39,781 bases of DNA, taken from an uncultured Oscillospiraceae bacterium (GTDB lineage: Bacteria > Bacillota > Clostridia > Oscillospirales > Ruminococcaceae). This document shows positions 1-8,027 of this stretch, one piece after another. Every line of letters begins with the position of its first letter. The first letter of the stretch is position 1. The notes under the pieces were generated by a model. The model did no database searches. It had not been told where the DNA came from and worked only from the letters and a program-made list of their open reading frames with translations. The position numbers and the translations under genes are program-made. The DNA lies in assembly GCA_949285935.1 (NCBI GenBank), contig CASEAH010000065.1, positions 1-39,781 on the forward strand, written 5' to 3'.

Positions 1-873
1 TCCCTGTCCGGTCTCAAAATACAGCACATTGGGGCCCTGCCCGGTCCCCTTCTGCCGCAGCAGTTCCTGGGCTTCCCGCACCGTCTCGGTGGTAAAGCCG
101 AAGGCGCTGTTGCCCTTCTGGCTTCCGGCGATGGATTGGAAGATCATGTCGGTGGGGGCGCCCTTTTTCACCGCTTCGATCTGGGTGGTGATGTGTCCCA
201 GAACACAGATCTGGGTGGGGATCTGGAAACGGTTTTTCACCTCGTCAAACCGTTTGAGCACCTCCGACAGGCTGGCCACCGTGTCGTTGACCGGATTGAG
301 GCCGATGAGGGCGTCACCGCAGCCGTAGCTGAGGCCCTCAAACAGGGAGGCGGTGATCCCCTCCACGTTGTCGGTGGAGTGATTTGGCTGGAGCCGTGTG
401 GCCAACGTCCCCCGCAGGCCGATGGTGGTATTGCAGTGGGCGGGTACCCGCACCTTTCCGGCGGCGTATACCAGATCCATGTTGCTCATCAGCTTGCAGA
501 CCCCGGCGATCATCTCGCTGGTAAGGCCCCGGCTCAGCTCCCGGATCTGCTCCTCGCCGGTTCCGTAATCCAGCAGATATTCCCGCAGCTCTGCCACCGA
601 CCAGCCCCGGATCCGGTTATATACCTGAGGATCCACCCCGTCCTGGATGATGCGGGTCACATCATCGTCCTCGTAGGGCACCGCCGGGTTCTCCCGCAGG
701 TCGCTGAGGAGCAGGTGGCTGAGCACCTCCTTGGCGGCAATCCGCTCCAGGCCGGATGCGGCGGCGATCCCCGCCAGCACATCCCCGGATTTTTCCTCAT
801 TGGCCTTGGCCAGCACCTCCTTCACCGAAGAGAAGGCAAAAGTCTGACCGCTGAGCACAGTCTGTAATCTCAA
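1..873 (-). CDS. eutB: Ethanolamine ammonia-lyase large subunit EutB (partial, C-terminus outside window)
   Basis: Catalytic large subunit of adenosylcobalamin-dependent ethanolamine ammonia-lyase, which turns ethanolamine into acetaldehyde and ammonia, usually inside a microcompartment. The visible 291 codons read through the family landmarks: an N-terminal KANEEKSGD stretch, HCNTTIG-like PAHCNTTIGLRGT, a YGCGDALIGLNPVNDT segment in the TIM barrel, and YFETGQG at the cut edge. The usual length is about 450 residues, so roughly the last third is missing to the left. The start is a TTG at 871-873: no ATG lies in frame nearby, and a GGAGGG ribosome binding site sits 7 nt upstream. It follows eutA after 136 nt in the same direction; eutC would be expected next. 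Confidence in the family is very high. Confidence 0.97.
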   Translation of the reverse strand, partial: MRLQTVLSGQTFAFSSVKEVLAKANEEKSGDVLAGIAAASGLERIAAKEVLSHLLLSDLRENPAVPYEDDDVTRIIQDGVDPQVYNRIRGWSVAELREYLLDYGTGEEQIRELSRGLTSEMIAGVCKLMSNMDLVYAAGKVRVPAHCNTTIGLRGTLATRLQPNHSTDNVEGITASLFEGLSYGCGDALIGLNPVNDTVASLSEVLKRFDEVKNRFQIPTQICVLGHITTQIEAVKKGAPTDMIFQSIAGSQKGNSAFGFTTETVREAQELLRQKGTGQGPNVLYFETGQG

Positions 874-917
874 GGAATCTCCCTCCGTTCTTCCCGTCCG
901 CCCTTTCTGGTCCGACT

Positions 918-961
918 CCGGAGCGGTCCGGTCCTCCCCGCCCGTCCTCTCCGGGCGGAGG
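918..961 (-). promoter_or_regulatory. Two consecutive hairpins in the eutA-eutB gap
   Basis: In the transcribed (minus) orientation the gap has first a stem CCGCCCG/CGGGCGG (938-944 with 952-958, 7-nt loop, extended by CCT/AGG at 933-935 and 959-961 around a CC bulge), then a smaller CCGGA/TCCGG stem (918-931, 4-nt loop). No U-tract follows, so neither is a simple terminator. They may be processing or stability elements, or a binding site for the ANTAR regulator encoded upstream, but neither loop has the A1-G4 hexaloop described for ANTAR targets. Confidence 0.4.
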
Positions 962-1009
962 CTGTTTTTGATGCAGGATCCGCGCCGCCGGTTCCCCGGC
1001 CGCGCTGTC

Positions 1010-2446
1010 TTATCCGAAAATCAGGGTTTTCACCACCACGGGGATCACCATCCCGCCCATCAGGGGACGGCCCAGATCCACATAGTCGTTTTGCTCCACC
1101 CGGATGCTGTCAAGGGCGGCCACCTCCCGGCGGTCCCGGAGCAGGCTTTCCATGGCCTGACCCAAAGCCTTGGCCATGTCCCGCTCCACTACCACCAGCA
1201 CCGGTGCGCCCGGCGGCAGTGCCTGGTCCAGCGCCTCCGCTATGGCCCCGGCAGCGGCCTGCAGCTCCCGATAACCGGGGTCCGCCTTTCCGGGCAGGGC
1301 CAGAATCATCCTCTCAGCCCCGCACTGGTCCAGAAACCACCGTACCCGCTCTTCCAGCGCCGCCTCTTCCCCGGCAAAGACCGGCTCCTGCTCCGCGGCG
1401 CTCAGCTTGAGGACAGGAACATTTTTCAGGGGAAAAAGCCGTGGGCTGTAGGAGATGGTACTGCCGGAAATGGAGGTGGTATAGGTCCCGGCCCCCACCA
1501 CCGTGGCCCGAATGGTCTCCCGGGCCTCCAGCACCTTCCGCCGGGTAAAGAGCCCGCTTTCCCGGATGCTCTGGCCCAGCAGGGGGCCGATGTCCCCGTA
1601 CCGGAAAGGATCGCCGCCGGGATGGTAGATCTGATCCGCCACCCCTCCGGAAAAGCAGAGCCGCTCCGCCGGATGCTCCGGGCGGAAGGGCGTGCTTCCC
1701 GGGGTCTGGAGCGCCTCCAGCAGCGGTCCGGGGGTCCGGAGACCCATCAGCTCCTCCAGAGCCCGGGCAAACAGGTCGGTGATCCGCCGCAGCTCCCGGG
1801 GATCGGCAGGCTGTCCCGGCTTCAGGTCCACCCCTGCCTCCCGGGCCGCCAAAGCCGCCGGAGGGCTGATCCGCTCCACCCGGTGATCCGGAGAGATGCG
1901 GATGAGCCGCCCTCCCACATCCACGCATCCTTTGGCCACCGTCTCGCCCCGCTCAAACTGGACCACATTGGCGGTGCCTCCGCCGATATCCAGGTTGGCC
2001 ACGGTACAATCGTTATCCAGGCTGTACTGCCATGCCCCGCTGCCCTTCCCGGCAATGATGGCCTCCAGATCCGGCCCGGCTGTGGAGACCACAAAATCTC
2101 CGGCAAAGCCGCTGAGCCGCTCCAGCACCAGCCGGGCGTTTTCTTTCCGGGCCGATTCCCCGGTGATGATGACCGCGCCGGTGCCGGTATCGGCAGGGGA
2201 GTAGCCCGCTTTGGCAAATTCGCCCGCCACCAGTTCCCGGACCCGGTCGGCATCGATGCGGCTGGCATCCAGCAGGGGCGTAAAATGGATGTCGCTTTTA
2301 TAAAGAATCTTCTTGTCCACAATGGACACGTGGGGCACCGAAAAATACCCGGAGGTGTTCTCCAACTCCAGCCGGCTGAAGATGACCTGGGTGGTAGAGG
2401 TGCCGATATCAATGCCTACGCTGAGGAGCTCTGCCACCTTCATCAC
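1010..2446 (-). CDS. eutA: Ethanolamine ammonia-lyase reactivating factor EutA
   Basis: EutA is the actin-fold ATPase chaperone that removes damaged cobalamin from EutBC and so restores activity. The protein (477-478 residues, normal for the family) opens with the nucleotide-binding loop SVGIDIGTSTTQ, has a second phosphate-loop region NLDIGGGTANVV near residue 180, and a FSGGV motif near 270. A GTG at 2446 and an ATG at 2443 are adjacent; the ATG with AAAGG just upstream is the likelier start. It lies between the EutW-type kinase (128-nt gap with hairpins) and eutB, the order seen in Firmicutes eut clusters. Very high confidence in the assignment. Confidence 0.96.
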   Translation of the reverse strand: MMKVAELLSVGIDIGTSTTQVIFSRLELENTSGYFSVPHVSIVDKKILYKSDIHFTPLLDASRIDADRVRELVAGEFAKAGYSPADTGTGAVIITGESARKENARLVLERLSGFAGDFVVSTAGPDLEAIIAGKGSGAWQYSLDNDCTVANLDIGGGTANVVQFERGETVAKGCVDVGGRLIRISPDHRVERISPPAALAAREAGVDLKPGQPADPRELRRITDLFARALEELMGLRTPGPLLEALQTPGSTPFRPEHPAERLCFSGGVADQIYHPGGDPFRYGDIGPLLGQSIRESGLFTRRKVLEARETIRATVVGAGTYTTSISGSTISYSPRLFPLKNVPVLKLSAAEQEPVFAGEEAALEERVRWFLDQCGAERMILALPGKADPGYRELQAAAGAIAEALDQALPPGAPVLVVVERDMAKALGQAMESLLRDRREVAALDSIRVEQNDYVDLGRPLMGGMVIPVVVKTLIFG

Positions 2447-2472
2447 CGCCTTTCCGGGCCTGAGGACCCGCT

Positions 2473-2556
2473 AAAAACACAAAGAGACCAAAGCGATATG
2501 CCCGCATATCGCCTCGGCCTCGTTGCCAGATCCGCGCCGCACCCTGTTGTGCGGCG
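2473..2556 (-). promoter_or_regulatory. Twin hairpins plus U-rich tract between eutW and eutA (candidate EutV target/attenuator)
   Basis: Reading the minus strand, the first hairpin is CGCCGCAC/GTGCGGCG (2535-2542 with 2549-2556) with the six-base loop AACAGG. About 22 nt later comes GCGATATG/CATATCGC (2493-2500 with 2505-2512, CGGG loop), followed by a T-rich stretch (2473-2492, ending in TTTTT). The layout of two hairpins with the second next to a U-rich tract resembles ANTAR-controlled antitermination sites upstream of eut genes. The first loop has the expected A at position 1 but not G at position 4, and the second loop is a tetraloop, so the match is only partial. Confidence 0.45.
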
Positions 2557-2574
2557 GAAGTATCTAATTTTTCA

Positions 2575-3663
2575 TCAGGGAAAATCAAAAAGCGCCTTGG
2601 TCCCTTCCGCTCCGGAACTGATCCGCAGCTCTCCCTTGAGCTTATCCCGGACTGTGGCTTCCACAATGTCCAGGCCCAGACTGTTCCGGGGGGCCCGGCA
2701 CGGATCAAACCCCACTCCATCATCCTCCACGGTGACGGTGTTGTACAGGTTGCCCGTCTGAACGGTAATGGTGATCCGCCCCTCCGGCCGCCCCTCAAAG
2801 GCGTGTTCCAGAGCGTTGGAAACCAGCTCATTGACCACCAGGGACACCGAAGTGGCCTGATCCGCCCCCAGCACCAGGTCGTCCCCTTCCACGGCAATGG
2901 TGACGGCCTTGCCGTCGGGGACCAGGGACTGAAGGCTGCGGCGCAGCTTTTCCAGCAGGACCCGGCTGTGCACCGCCATGCCGTCGGCACTGCTTATGGT
3001 CAGTATATCATGGATGGCTGCGATACTCAAGACCCGTCCCACATTTTCCCGGAAAATCCGTTTGATATCCGGGTCAGGGCACTTCCGGGCCTGGATGCTC
3101 AGGACACTGGCCACCAGCTGAAGGTTGTTTTTTACCCGGTGGTGTACCTCCCGCATGGCAGCCTGCTGTTCTTTTCCTTCTCCGGTTCCGGGACAGAGGG
3201 GGCGCAGCGTTTCCTCCCGACCCTCCCGTTCCCGGGCCAGTTCTTCAAACTTTCTCTCCCGCAGCAGGCTCCGGCTGATGTCCTCCTCCCGGATGAGCGC
3301 CCCGATGACCCGGCCGCCCGTTCCCCGGATGGGCACCACATCCTGCTTGACTGACTGGTTTTCCTGGGTGATGGCCTTCAGATCCCGTACAGGCATCCCC
3401 GACGCCAGCGCATGGAAGACCGCCGGTTCCCGGTCCGGCCGGGCCAGCTTCCCCGTTACCGTCTGGCAGTAGGCGCTTCTCTCCCGCAGGGGTTTGGCCT
3501 CTGCCACCACCACCGCCCCGGAACCGTCCCGGAGCGGGCAGTCAATAAACACATCCGAACCGGTCAGGTCCGCCGTCAGCTGGAGGGTGGCCTCCACCTC
3601 CCGGAGGCGTTGGATCTCCTCCGCTTCCAGGTCGGTATATTCTTTGCAAAGCTGTTCCAGCAC
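2575..3663 (-). CDS. eutW: Ethanolamine-type sensor histidine kinase (EutW-like)
   Basis: Cytosolic sensor kinase with no membrane segments. Residues 1-140 look like the H_kinase_N sensor domain that precedes HisKA_2 kinases of the EutW family; a charged helix (135-170) follows; the phosphoacceptor motif is REVHHRVKNNLQ (His174/175); the ATPase domain has an N-box NELVSNALEHAF (278-289) and a G-box DDGVGFDP near 310. In enterococci EutW responds to ethanolamine and phosphorylates EutV. The start is GTG at 3663 with AAGGAG six bases upstream. It lies 34 nt after the ANTAR regulator, so the two form a cognate pair. That the ligand here is ethanolamine is inferred from context. Confidence 0.88.
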   Translation of the reverse strand: MLEQLCKEYTDLEAEEIQRLREVEATLQLTADLTGSDVFIDCPLRDGSGAVVVAEAKPLRERSAYCQTVTGKLARPDREPAVFHALASGMPVRDLKAITQENQSVKQDVVPIRGTGGRVIGALIREEDISRSLLRERKFEELAREREGREETLRPLCPGTGEGKEQQAAMREVHHRVKNNLQLVASVLSIQARKCPDPDIKRIFRENVGRVLSIAAIHDILTISSADGMAVHSRVLLEKLRRSLQSLVPDGKAVTIAVEGDDLVLGADQATSVSLVVNELVSNALEHAFEGRPEGRITITVQTGNLYNTVTVEDDGVGFDPCRAPRNSLGLDIVEATVRDKLKGELRISSGAEGTKALFDFP

Positions 3664-3697
3664 AGGCTTCTCCTTCCTTTCCGCTTTGGGTCGGGGA

Positions 3698-4456
3698 TCA
3701 GTCCAGCACCCGCCGGGCCGCTTCCGCCATGGGTCTTCCCGACCGCCTGGCCTCCTCGGCCAGGTACCGGTAGGCAGCAGGTTCAGAAATCCCCTTCTTC
3801 CGCATCAGAGCCTCCTTGGCGCGGTTGATCAGCTCCCGCTGGGAATGCTGCTCCACCACCGCCCGGGCCAGGGCGGCAATGGTGGTGCGCTTATCCATGG
3901 CCATCTGCCGCAGCTGCCGGTAGGCATCGCCTTCTCCCATTCCCTGTTCCCGGGCCATCAGGGCCTTGGCCCGCTCGATCAGCTTCTGCTCCTCCAGTTG
4001 CCGCAGGGCGTCGGCCGTCTCCTGCCGGCTTTGGCGCAGCCTCCGGCTTTGGGCCAGGGCCACCTCAATGGCAGGCAGCAGCAGCCGCTGCTCCACCGGC
4101 TTGACCAGATACCCGGTGACGCCGATACGGTTGGCCCGCTCAATCAGCTCCGGGCTGCTGAACGCAGTAAGGAGGCAGACACACCCCGCCAGTTCCTGGG
4201 ACAGGATGGTTTCGGCGGCGGTCAGGCCGTCAAAAACCGGCATTTTAATATCCATCAGCACCACGTCGGGATGCCTGGCCCGGCACAGTTCAATGGCGTC
4301 AAAGCCATCCCCTGCCGCGCCGGCCACCTGGAAGCCCAACTCTTCCAGCATCTGGGAAAGGTCCATCCGGGTAATGGGCTCATCGTCCACCACCACCGCT
4401 GTCCGCAGGGTTTCCCCTTCCCGGATCGCTCCTTCCAAAGCTCCGGGGCCGGTCAT
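3698..4456 (-). CDS. eutV: Response regulator with two tandem ANTAR domains (EutV-like antiterminator)
   Basis: Receiver domain at residues 18-135 with the acidic pair D24-D25, phosphorylatable D69 (VLMDIKMP), T97 and K119. Then comes an ANTAR domain (about 150-203: LIERAKALM...AYRQLRQMAMDKR) and a second, clearly homologous ANTAR copy (about 205-252: LINRAKEALM...AYRYLAEEARRSGR). Described EutV proteins have one ANTAR and about 190-200 residues; this one has 252. ANTAR domains bind paired RNA hairpins and prevent termination, so this protein probably controls eut transcription when phosphorylated by the kinase encoded 34 nt downstream. Its ATG overlaps the stop of the upstream phosphodiesterase (ATGA), so the two are translationally coupled. 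Confidence 0.9.
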   Translation of the reverse strand: MTGPGALEGAIREGETLRTAVVVDDEPITRMDLSQMLEELGFQVAGAAGDGFDAIELCRARHPDVVLMDIKMPVFDGLTAAETILSQELAGCVCLLTAFSSPELIERANRIGVTGYLVKPVEQRLLLPAIEVALAQSRRLRQSRQETADALRQLEEQKLIERAKALMAREQGMGEGDAYRQLRQMAMDKRTTIAALARAVVEQHSQRELINRAKEALMRKKGISEPAAYRYLAEEARRSGRPMAEAARRVLD

Positions 4457-5196
4457 GCCCCTTCGCCCCGCTCAAATTCCCGGATGACCTGTCCGCACAG
4501 ATCGGGGTGGTTGGTGATCACCACGTCCACGCCCTTGCGGAACATATCCAGCATCTCCTCCCGGGTATTGACGGTCCAGGTGTTTACCTCCCGCCCCGCG
4601 TCCCGCATTTCCCGCAGGCACTGCCAGGTGAGGTTGTTGACAATGGGATGGACGCACTGGACGCCATGGTCCCGGGTATAGGCGCCTACGCCGATGTACC
4701 AGCTCTCGGTAAGGAAGCCCAGCTTCACATCCGGAGCCAGGGCCTGGAACCGAAGCACCGAAAAATGATTGAAGGAGGAAATGATGATCCGGTCCCGCAG
4801 GTCAAACTCGTCTATCAGCTCCAGAGTTTTCTTCTCAATGCCGGGGTACTCATAAATTCCGGTTTTCAGCTCGATATTGGTCACGATGCCCGTATCCTTT
4901 ACCAGCTCAAAATACTCCCGCAGGGTGGGGATACGGTTGACCCCATAAACGCCTTTATACCCGGCAGAGGCGTCCAGCTGCCGCAGCTGCGCAAGGGTAT
5001 GATCCTTGACCCAGCCATGGCCGTCGGTGGTGCGCTCCAGCTCCTCGTCATGAATAATGACCAGTTCTCCGTCGGTGGTAAGATGGACGTCCAGTTCGAT
5101 CCCGTCACACCCTGCTTCAATGGCTTTCTGGAAGGCCAGAAGGGTATTTTCGGGATATTTGCCGCTGAATCCGCGGTGAGCAAAATTCTTGGTCAT
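4453..5196 (-). CDS. Glycerophosphodiester phosphodiesterase, cytosolic
   Basis: Hydrolyses glycerophosphodiesters (such as glycerophosphoethanolamine) to glycerol 3-phosphate and the free alcohol. The 247-residue protein is a single GDPD TIM barrel: His7-Arg8 (AHRGF), PENT at 15-18, Glu34/Asp36 (GIELDV), the second catalytic His49 (IIHDEELERTTDG), and a late TWTVN segment. There is no signal peptide, so the substrate must already be inside the cell. The ATG at 5196 has AAGGAG upstream; an in-frame extension upstream lacks a better site. It is coupled to the EutV-type regulator by a 4-nt overlap and follows the ABC importer genes after 102 nt, which ties phosphodiester cleavage to ethanolamine catabolism. 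Confidence 0.95.
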   Translation of the reverse strand: MTKNFAHRGFSGKYPENTLLAFQKAIEAGCDGIELDVHLTTDGELVIIHDEELERTTDGHGWVKDHTLAQLRQLDASAGYKGVYGVNRIPTLREYFELVKDTGIVTNIELKTGIYEYPGIEKKTLELIDEFDLRDRIIISSFNHFSVLRFQALAPDVKLGFLTESWYIGVGAYTRDHGVQCVHPIVNNLTWQCLREMRDAGREVNTWTVNTREEMLDMFRKGVDVVITNHPDLCGQVIREFERGEGA

Positions 5197-5223
5197 ATCC
5201 GGTCGCTCCTTTTCATAAAGGTT

Positions 5224-5267
5224 TTTGCCTATGGCAACCGGACCGTCTCCTTCCAAGGCGACGGCCC
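5224..5267 (-). promoter_or_regulatory. Two hairpins between the ABC ATPase and the phosphodiesterase gene
   Basis: On the minus strand GGGCCGTC pairs with GACGGTCC (one G-U) around an inner CCTT/AAGG stem (5240-5267), and TTGCC-ATA-GGCAA follows (5224-5236), ending just before the ribosome binding site. No U-tract follows the first stem. It could set the expression ratio between the transporter and the enzymes, but that is inference. Confidence 0.35.
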
Positions 5268-5298
5268 GGCCCACTCTGCCGCATCCTGGTAAGGGACC

Positions 5299-6306
5299 TT
5301 ACAGCTGGATGCAGTTCTCTTTTTTGATGGACATATAAATCTCCTGGCCGTGGTCAAACATCATGGAAGTGCGGAACAGAACGTCCACATCCACCTGGGT
5401 GCCGCCGCACCGGACCGCATACCGCAGGATGTTGCCGTGGGGCAGGCTGTCGTCGATAACACCCTTCCAGTGGTAGCAGTTTTCCCGCTGAGAGGGCTGG
5501 AGGGTGATCTCCACCGCCTCGGGACGGAAAGCCACGTCCTGGCAGTCCAGCTTTTCTCCCGTCAGGGTACCAAACTCCGCAGCCGACAGGATATTGTAAT
5601 GGCCGATGAAAGTAGCGGCAAACTTGGTAGCCGGGCGGGTGTACATTTCCGTGGGATTGGCGGACTGCTCAATGATCCCCTGATGCATCAGGTGGATCAC
5701 GTCCGACATGACCATAGCCTCATCCTGGTCGTGGGTCACAAAGATGGCGGTCATCCCCAAATCCTTCTGGATCTTGCGGATCTCGATCTGGAGGGAACGG
5801 CGCAGCAGGGCGTCAATGGCCGACAGCGGCTCGTCCAGAAGCAAAACCTTGGGCTGGATGACAATGGCTCTGGCCAAAGCGGCGCGCTGCGGCTGGCCGC
5901 CGGAAAGCTGGGAGGGATACTGCCCGGCCTTATCCGAAAGGCCCACCACCCGCAGGATCTCGCTGACCCGGCGGTCGGTTTCTTCCTTGGGAACCTTCTT
6001 CATTTTCAGGCCAAAGGCCACGTTCTGGGCCACGTTCAGGTTGGGGAAAAGGCTGTACTGCTGGAACACCATTCCCACGTCCCGGTCCTTGGGGTTGACG
6101 TTGGTGATGTCCGCTCCATCCAGATATACCTTGCCCGCGGTGACCGCTTCCAGCCCCGCCAGGCAGCGCAGCAGGGTACTTTTGCCGCAGCCGGAGGGCC
6201 CCAGCAGCGTCACCAGCTGGCCCTGCTCGATCTCCAGGTTGATGTCCTTGAGCACCTCGTTCTGGCCGAAGGATTTATACAGATGTTCAAACCGAATATA
6301 CGACAT
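5299..6306 (-). CDS. ABC transporter ATP-binding protein (spermidine/iron/aminoethylphosphonate-type importer)
   Basis: Energises import through the two permeases encoded just upstream. It has Walker A GPSGCGKST (about 36-44), a Q-loop (VFQQYSLFPNL), signature LSGGQPQR, Walker B VLLLDEPLSAID, H-loop VTHDQDEA, and a C-terminal TOBE-like domain (about 235-335). It belongs to the PotA/FbpC/PhnT group. Two small departures from the usual pattern are visible: Pro instead of Gln in the signature (usually LSGGQQQR) and SAIDALLR where SALDAxLR is normal. The stop of permease 2 lies 6 nt before this start; AAGGGG precedes the ATG. The substrate is not set by the sequence; the eut and GDPD neighbours suggest a phosphate ester of ethanolamine. 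Confidence 0.92.
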   Translation of the reverse strand: MSYIRFEHLYKSFGQNEVLKDINLEIEQGQLVTLLGPSGCGKSTLLRCLAGLEAVTAGKVYLDGADITNVNPKDRDVGMVFQQYSLFPNLNVAQNVAFGLKMKKVPKEETDRRVSEILRVVGLSDKAGQYPSQLSGGQPQRAALARAIVIQPKVLLLDEPLSAIDALLRRSLQIEIRKIQKDLGMTAIFVTHDQDEAMVMSDVIHLMHQGIIEQSANPTEMYTRPATKFAATFIGHYNILSAAEFGTLTGEKLDCQDVAFRPEAVEITLQPSQRENCYHWKGVIDDSLPHGNILRYAVRCGGTQVDVDVLFRTSMMFDHGQEIYMSIKKENCIQL

Positions 6307-6312
6307 AGATCA

Positions 6313-7119
6313 TTACCCCTTACCTTTCTGCATTTTGCCTTTGGCCTCGCGGCTCTTGATGAAGAGTACCAGAGCGGTGATGAGGAAGGTGGTGAGCATA
6401 ATGATCACAAACACCGCACTGGCCTTGGTGCTGGACCGCTTCATCTCCAGGAACAGATAGATCTGCACGTTCTGGAAGGAGGTGCCGGCAATGTTGCGGA
6501 TCAGCACATAATCGCCGAAGATGATCCCTACCGCCAGCAGGGAGGAAACGGTGATGCCCGAAATGATGTTGGGCACGATCACCTTGAAGAAGCCGTAGAG
6601 CTTGGAGGCTCCCAGCATTTCGGCGGCCTCCAGGAGCATGGGCATATTCACCGCGTGCATGCTGTTGCGGATGCCCTGATAGATATAGGGGAGAATAATG
6701 ATGCAGTAAGCGCCCACCAGCATGATCATCCGGTTATCCAGCACCGTTCCCGAACCGGCGTAGAGGGAAAGGATACTGACCGAAAGGATGACTCCCTGAA
6801 TGGTATAGGGGATCATGCAGAGGATCTGAACGTATTTTTCCAGCCGGGGGAAGTAGATCGTCACCACAAACAGGGCCAGCAGCACCAGCAGGATGGTGAG
6901 CAGGATGGGAATGATACAGATGATGACGGTGCGGCCCAGAGAGAGCATGAATTCCTTTTCGGTGAAAAGTTCCACATAGTTGTGCAGGGAAAAATGCTCC
7001 GGCAGCAGGCCGGTCCACTTGTCAAACAGGGAATAGGTGGCGGTGGCCAGCAGAGGAATCAGCAGATAGATGATGATGATGGTAACGGTGATGTGGGCTG
7101 CGGTGTGTTTCTTCTTCAT
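6313..7119 (-). CDS. ABC transporter permease 2
   Basis: Inner-membrane permease of the binding-protein-dependent type, 268 residues with about six hydrophobic segments (near residues 10-30, 65-90, 105-120, 132-150, 190-210, 238-258). The cytoplasmic coupling loop EAAEMLGASKLYGFFKVIVP (near 165-185) is the EAA motif that docks on the ATPase. The ATG overlaps the stop of permease 1 by 4 nt. Together with the neighbouring ATPase, permease and lipoprotein it completes a canonical two-permease importer. Confidence 0.92.
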   Translation of the reverse strand: MKKKHTAAHITVTIIIIYLLIPLLATATYSLFDKWTGLLPEHFSLHNYVELFTEKEFMLSLGRTVIICIIPILLTILLVLLALFVVTIYFPRLEKYVQILCMIPYTIQGVILSVSILSLYAGSGTVLDNRMIMLVGAYCIIILPYIYQGIRNSMHAVNMPMLLEAAEMLGASKLYGFFKVIVPNIISGITVSSLLAVGIIFGDYVLIRNIAGTSFQNVQIYLFLEMKRSSTKASAVFVIIMLTTFLITALVLFIKSREAKGKMQKGKG

Positions 7120-7982
7120 GCCTTGCGCACCCCCTTCTGGGTCTTTCTGGTGATGGCGTTGGTGATGAGGATCATGATGACCATCAGCAGCATCATGATT
7201 ACCGACAGCGCGCCGCCCAGGCCCTTACGGATGGTGACGTCGCCCACAAACATGCCGGAAATGCTGATGGGCAGCAGCGCGTAGTTGTTCATCAGCAGGG
7301 CGTAGGCAGTGGCGTAGGCCGCCAGGGCGTTGGCAAAGAGGACGCTGATGGTGCCCAGAATACTGGGAAGCAGCACCGGCACGCCCACCCGGGTCCAGAA
7401 CTGGAAGGATCCCGCCCCCAGCAGCAGGGAGGACTCCTGCCACTCCCTGCGGATACCCTCAAAGGCGGGAATCAACAACAGGGTGGACAGGGGGATCTGG
7501 AAATAGACATAAATCAGGGTCAGGCCGTGGGTGGTATACAGCTCGTAATTGGCCAGGGCCTCCAGGCCGATGGTCTTTCCCAGTTTCAGCAGCACCCCCG
7601 AATTGCCCAGCATGATCATATAGGCAAAGGCCAGGGGTACACCGGCGAAGTTGGAGACCATATTCAGCACCGTCATAAAAGCGGTGTGGAACCGGCCGTT
7701 GGACTCGTGGGCGGCCTTGGCGCCGAAGAAGGCGATGACAATCCCGATGGCCGAGGAAACACAGGAGATCTGGATGCTGTTGAGGATGGCCTTTTTGTAC
7801 AGGGGTTTGGAAAAGACCGTCACATAGTTTTCCAGGGTGAAGGAGCCGCCGGCGTCGGGGATGAAGCTGTTGAAAATGATCATCAGCAGCGGGATCACCT
7901 CAAACAGCAGAGCTACCACCAAAAAAGGGAGCAGCACCAGAAGGTAGAGGTACTTTCGGTTGTTTTTCATGTTCCGTATCAC
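7116..7982 (-). CDS. ABC transporter permease 1
   Basis: Second integral-membrane subunit of the same importer. It has an N-terminal hydrophobic segment (LYLLVLLPFLVVALLF), five further segments, and a degenerate EAA loop around QESSLLLGAGSFQFWTRVGVP. A GTG at 7982 and an ATG at 7970 are both possible starts; neither has a strong ribosome binding site, and the ATG gives the more typical N-terminus. It follows the phosphodiesterase-family gene after about 45-57 nt and overlaps permease 2 by 4 nt. Confidence 0.91.
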   Translation of the reverse strand: MIRNMKNNRKYLYLLVLLPFLVVALLFEVIPLLMIIFNSFIPDAGGSFTLENYVTVFSKPLYKKAILNSIQISCVSSAIGIVIAFFGAKAAHESNGRFHTAFMTVLNMVSNFAGVPLAFAYMIMLGNSGVLLKLGKTIGLEALANYELYTTHGLTLIYVYFQIPLSTLLLIPAFEGIRREWQESSLLLGAGSFQFWTRVGVPVLLPSILGTISVLFANALAAYATAYALLMNNYALLPISISGMFVGDVTIRKGLGGALSVIMMLLMVIMILITNAITRKTQKGVRKA

Positions 7983-8027
7983 CCGTCCATTTCTTATCTC
8001 TCCCCAGGGCCGGGGAGGCCGCGCAGG

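Noticed and set aside
968-2761. Plus-strand open frame of about 600 codons across eutA and eutW
   Set aside because: Antisense shadow of GC-rich genes; no ribosome binding site, no recognisable domain, and Pro/Gly/His-rich composition.
5350-7284. Plus-strand open frame of 644 codons opposite the ABC transporter genes
   Set aside because: Mirror image of the ABC ATPase and permease 2 codon pattern; the minus-strand proteins have complete family motifs.
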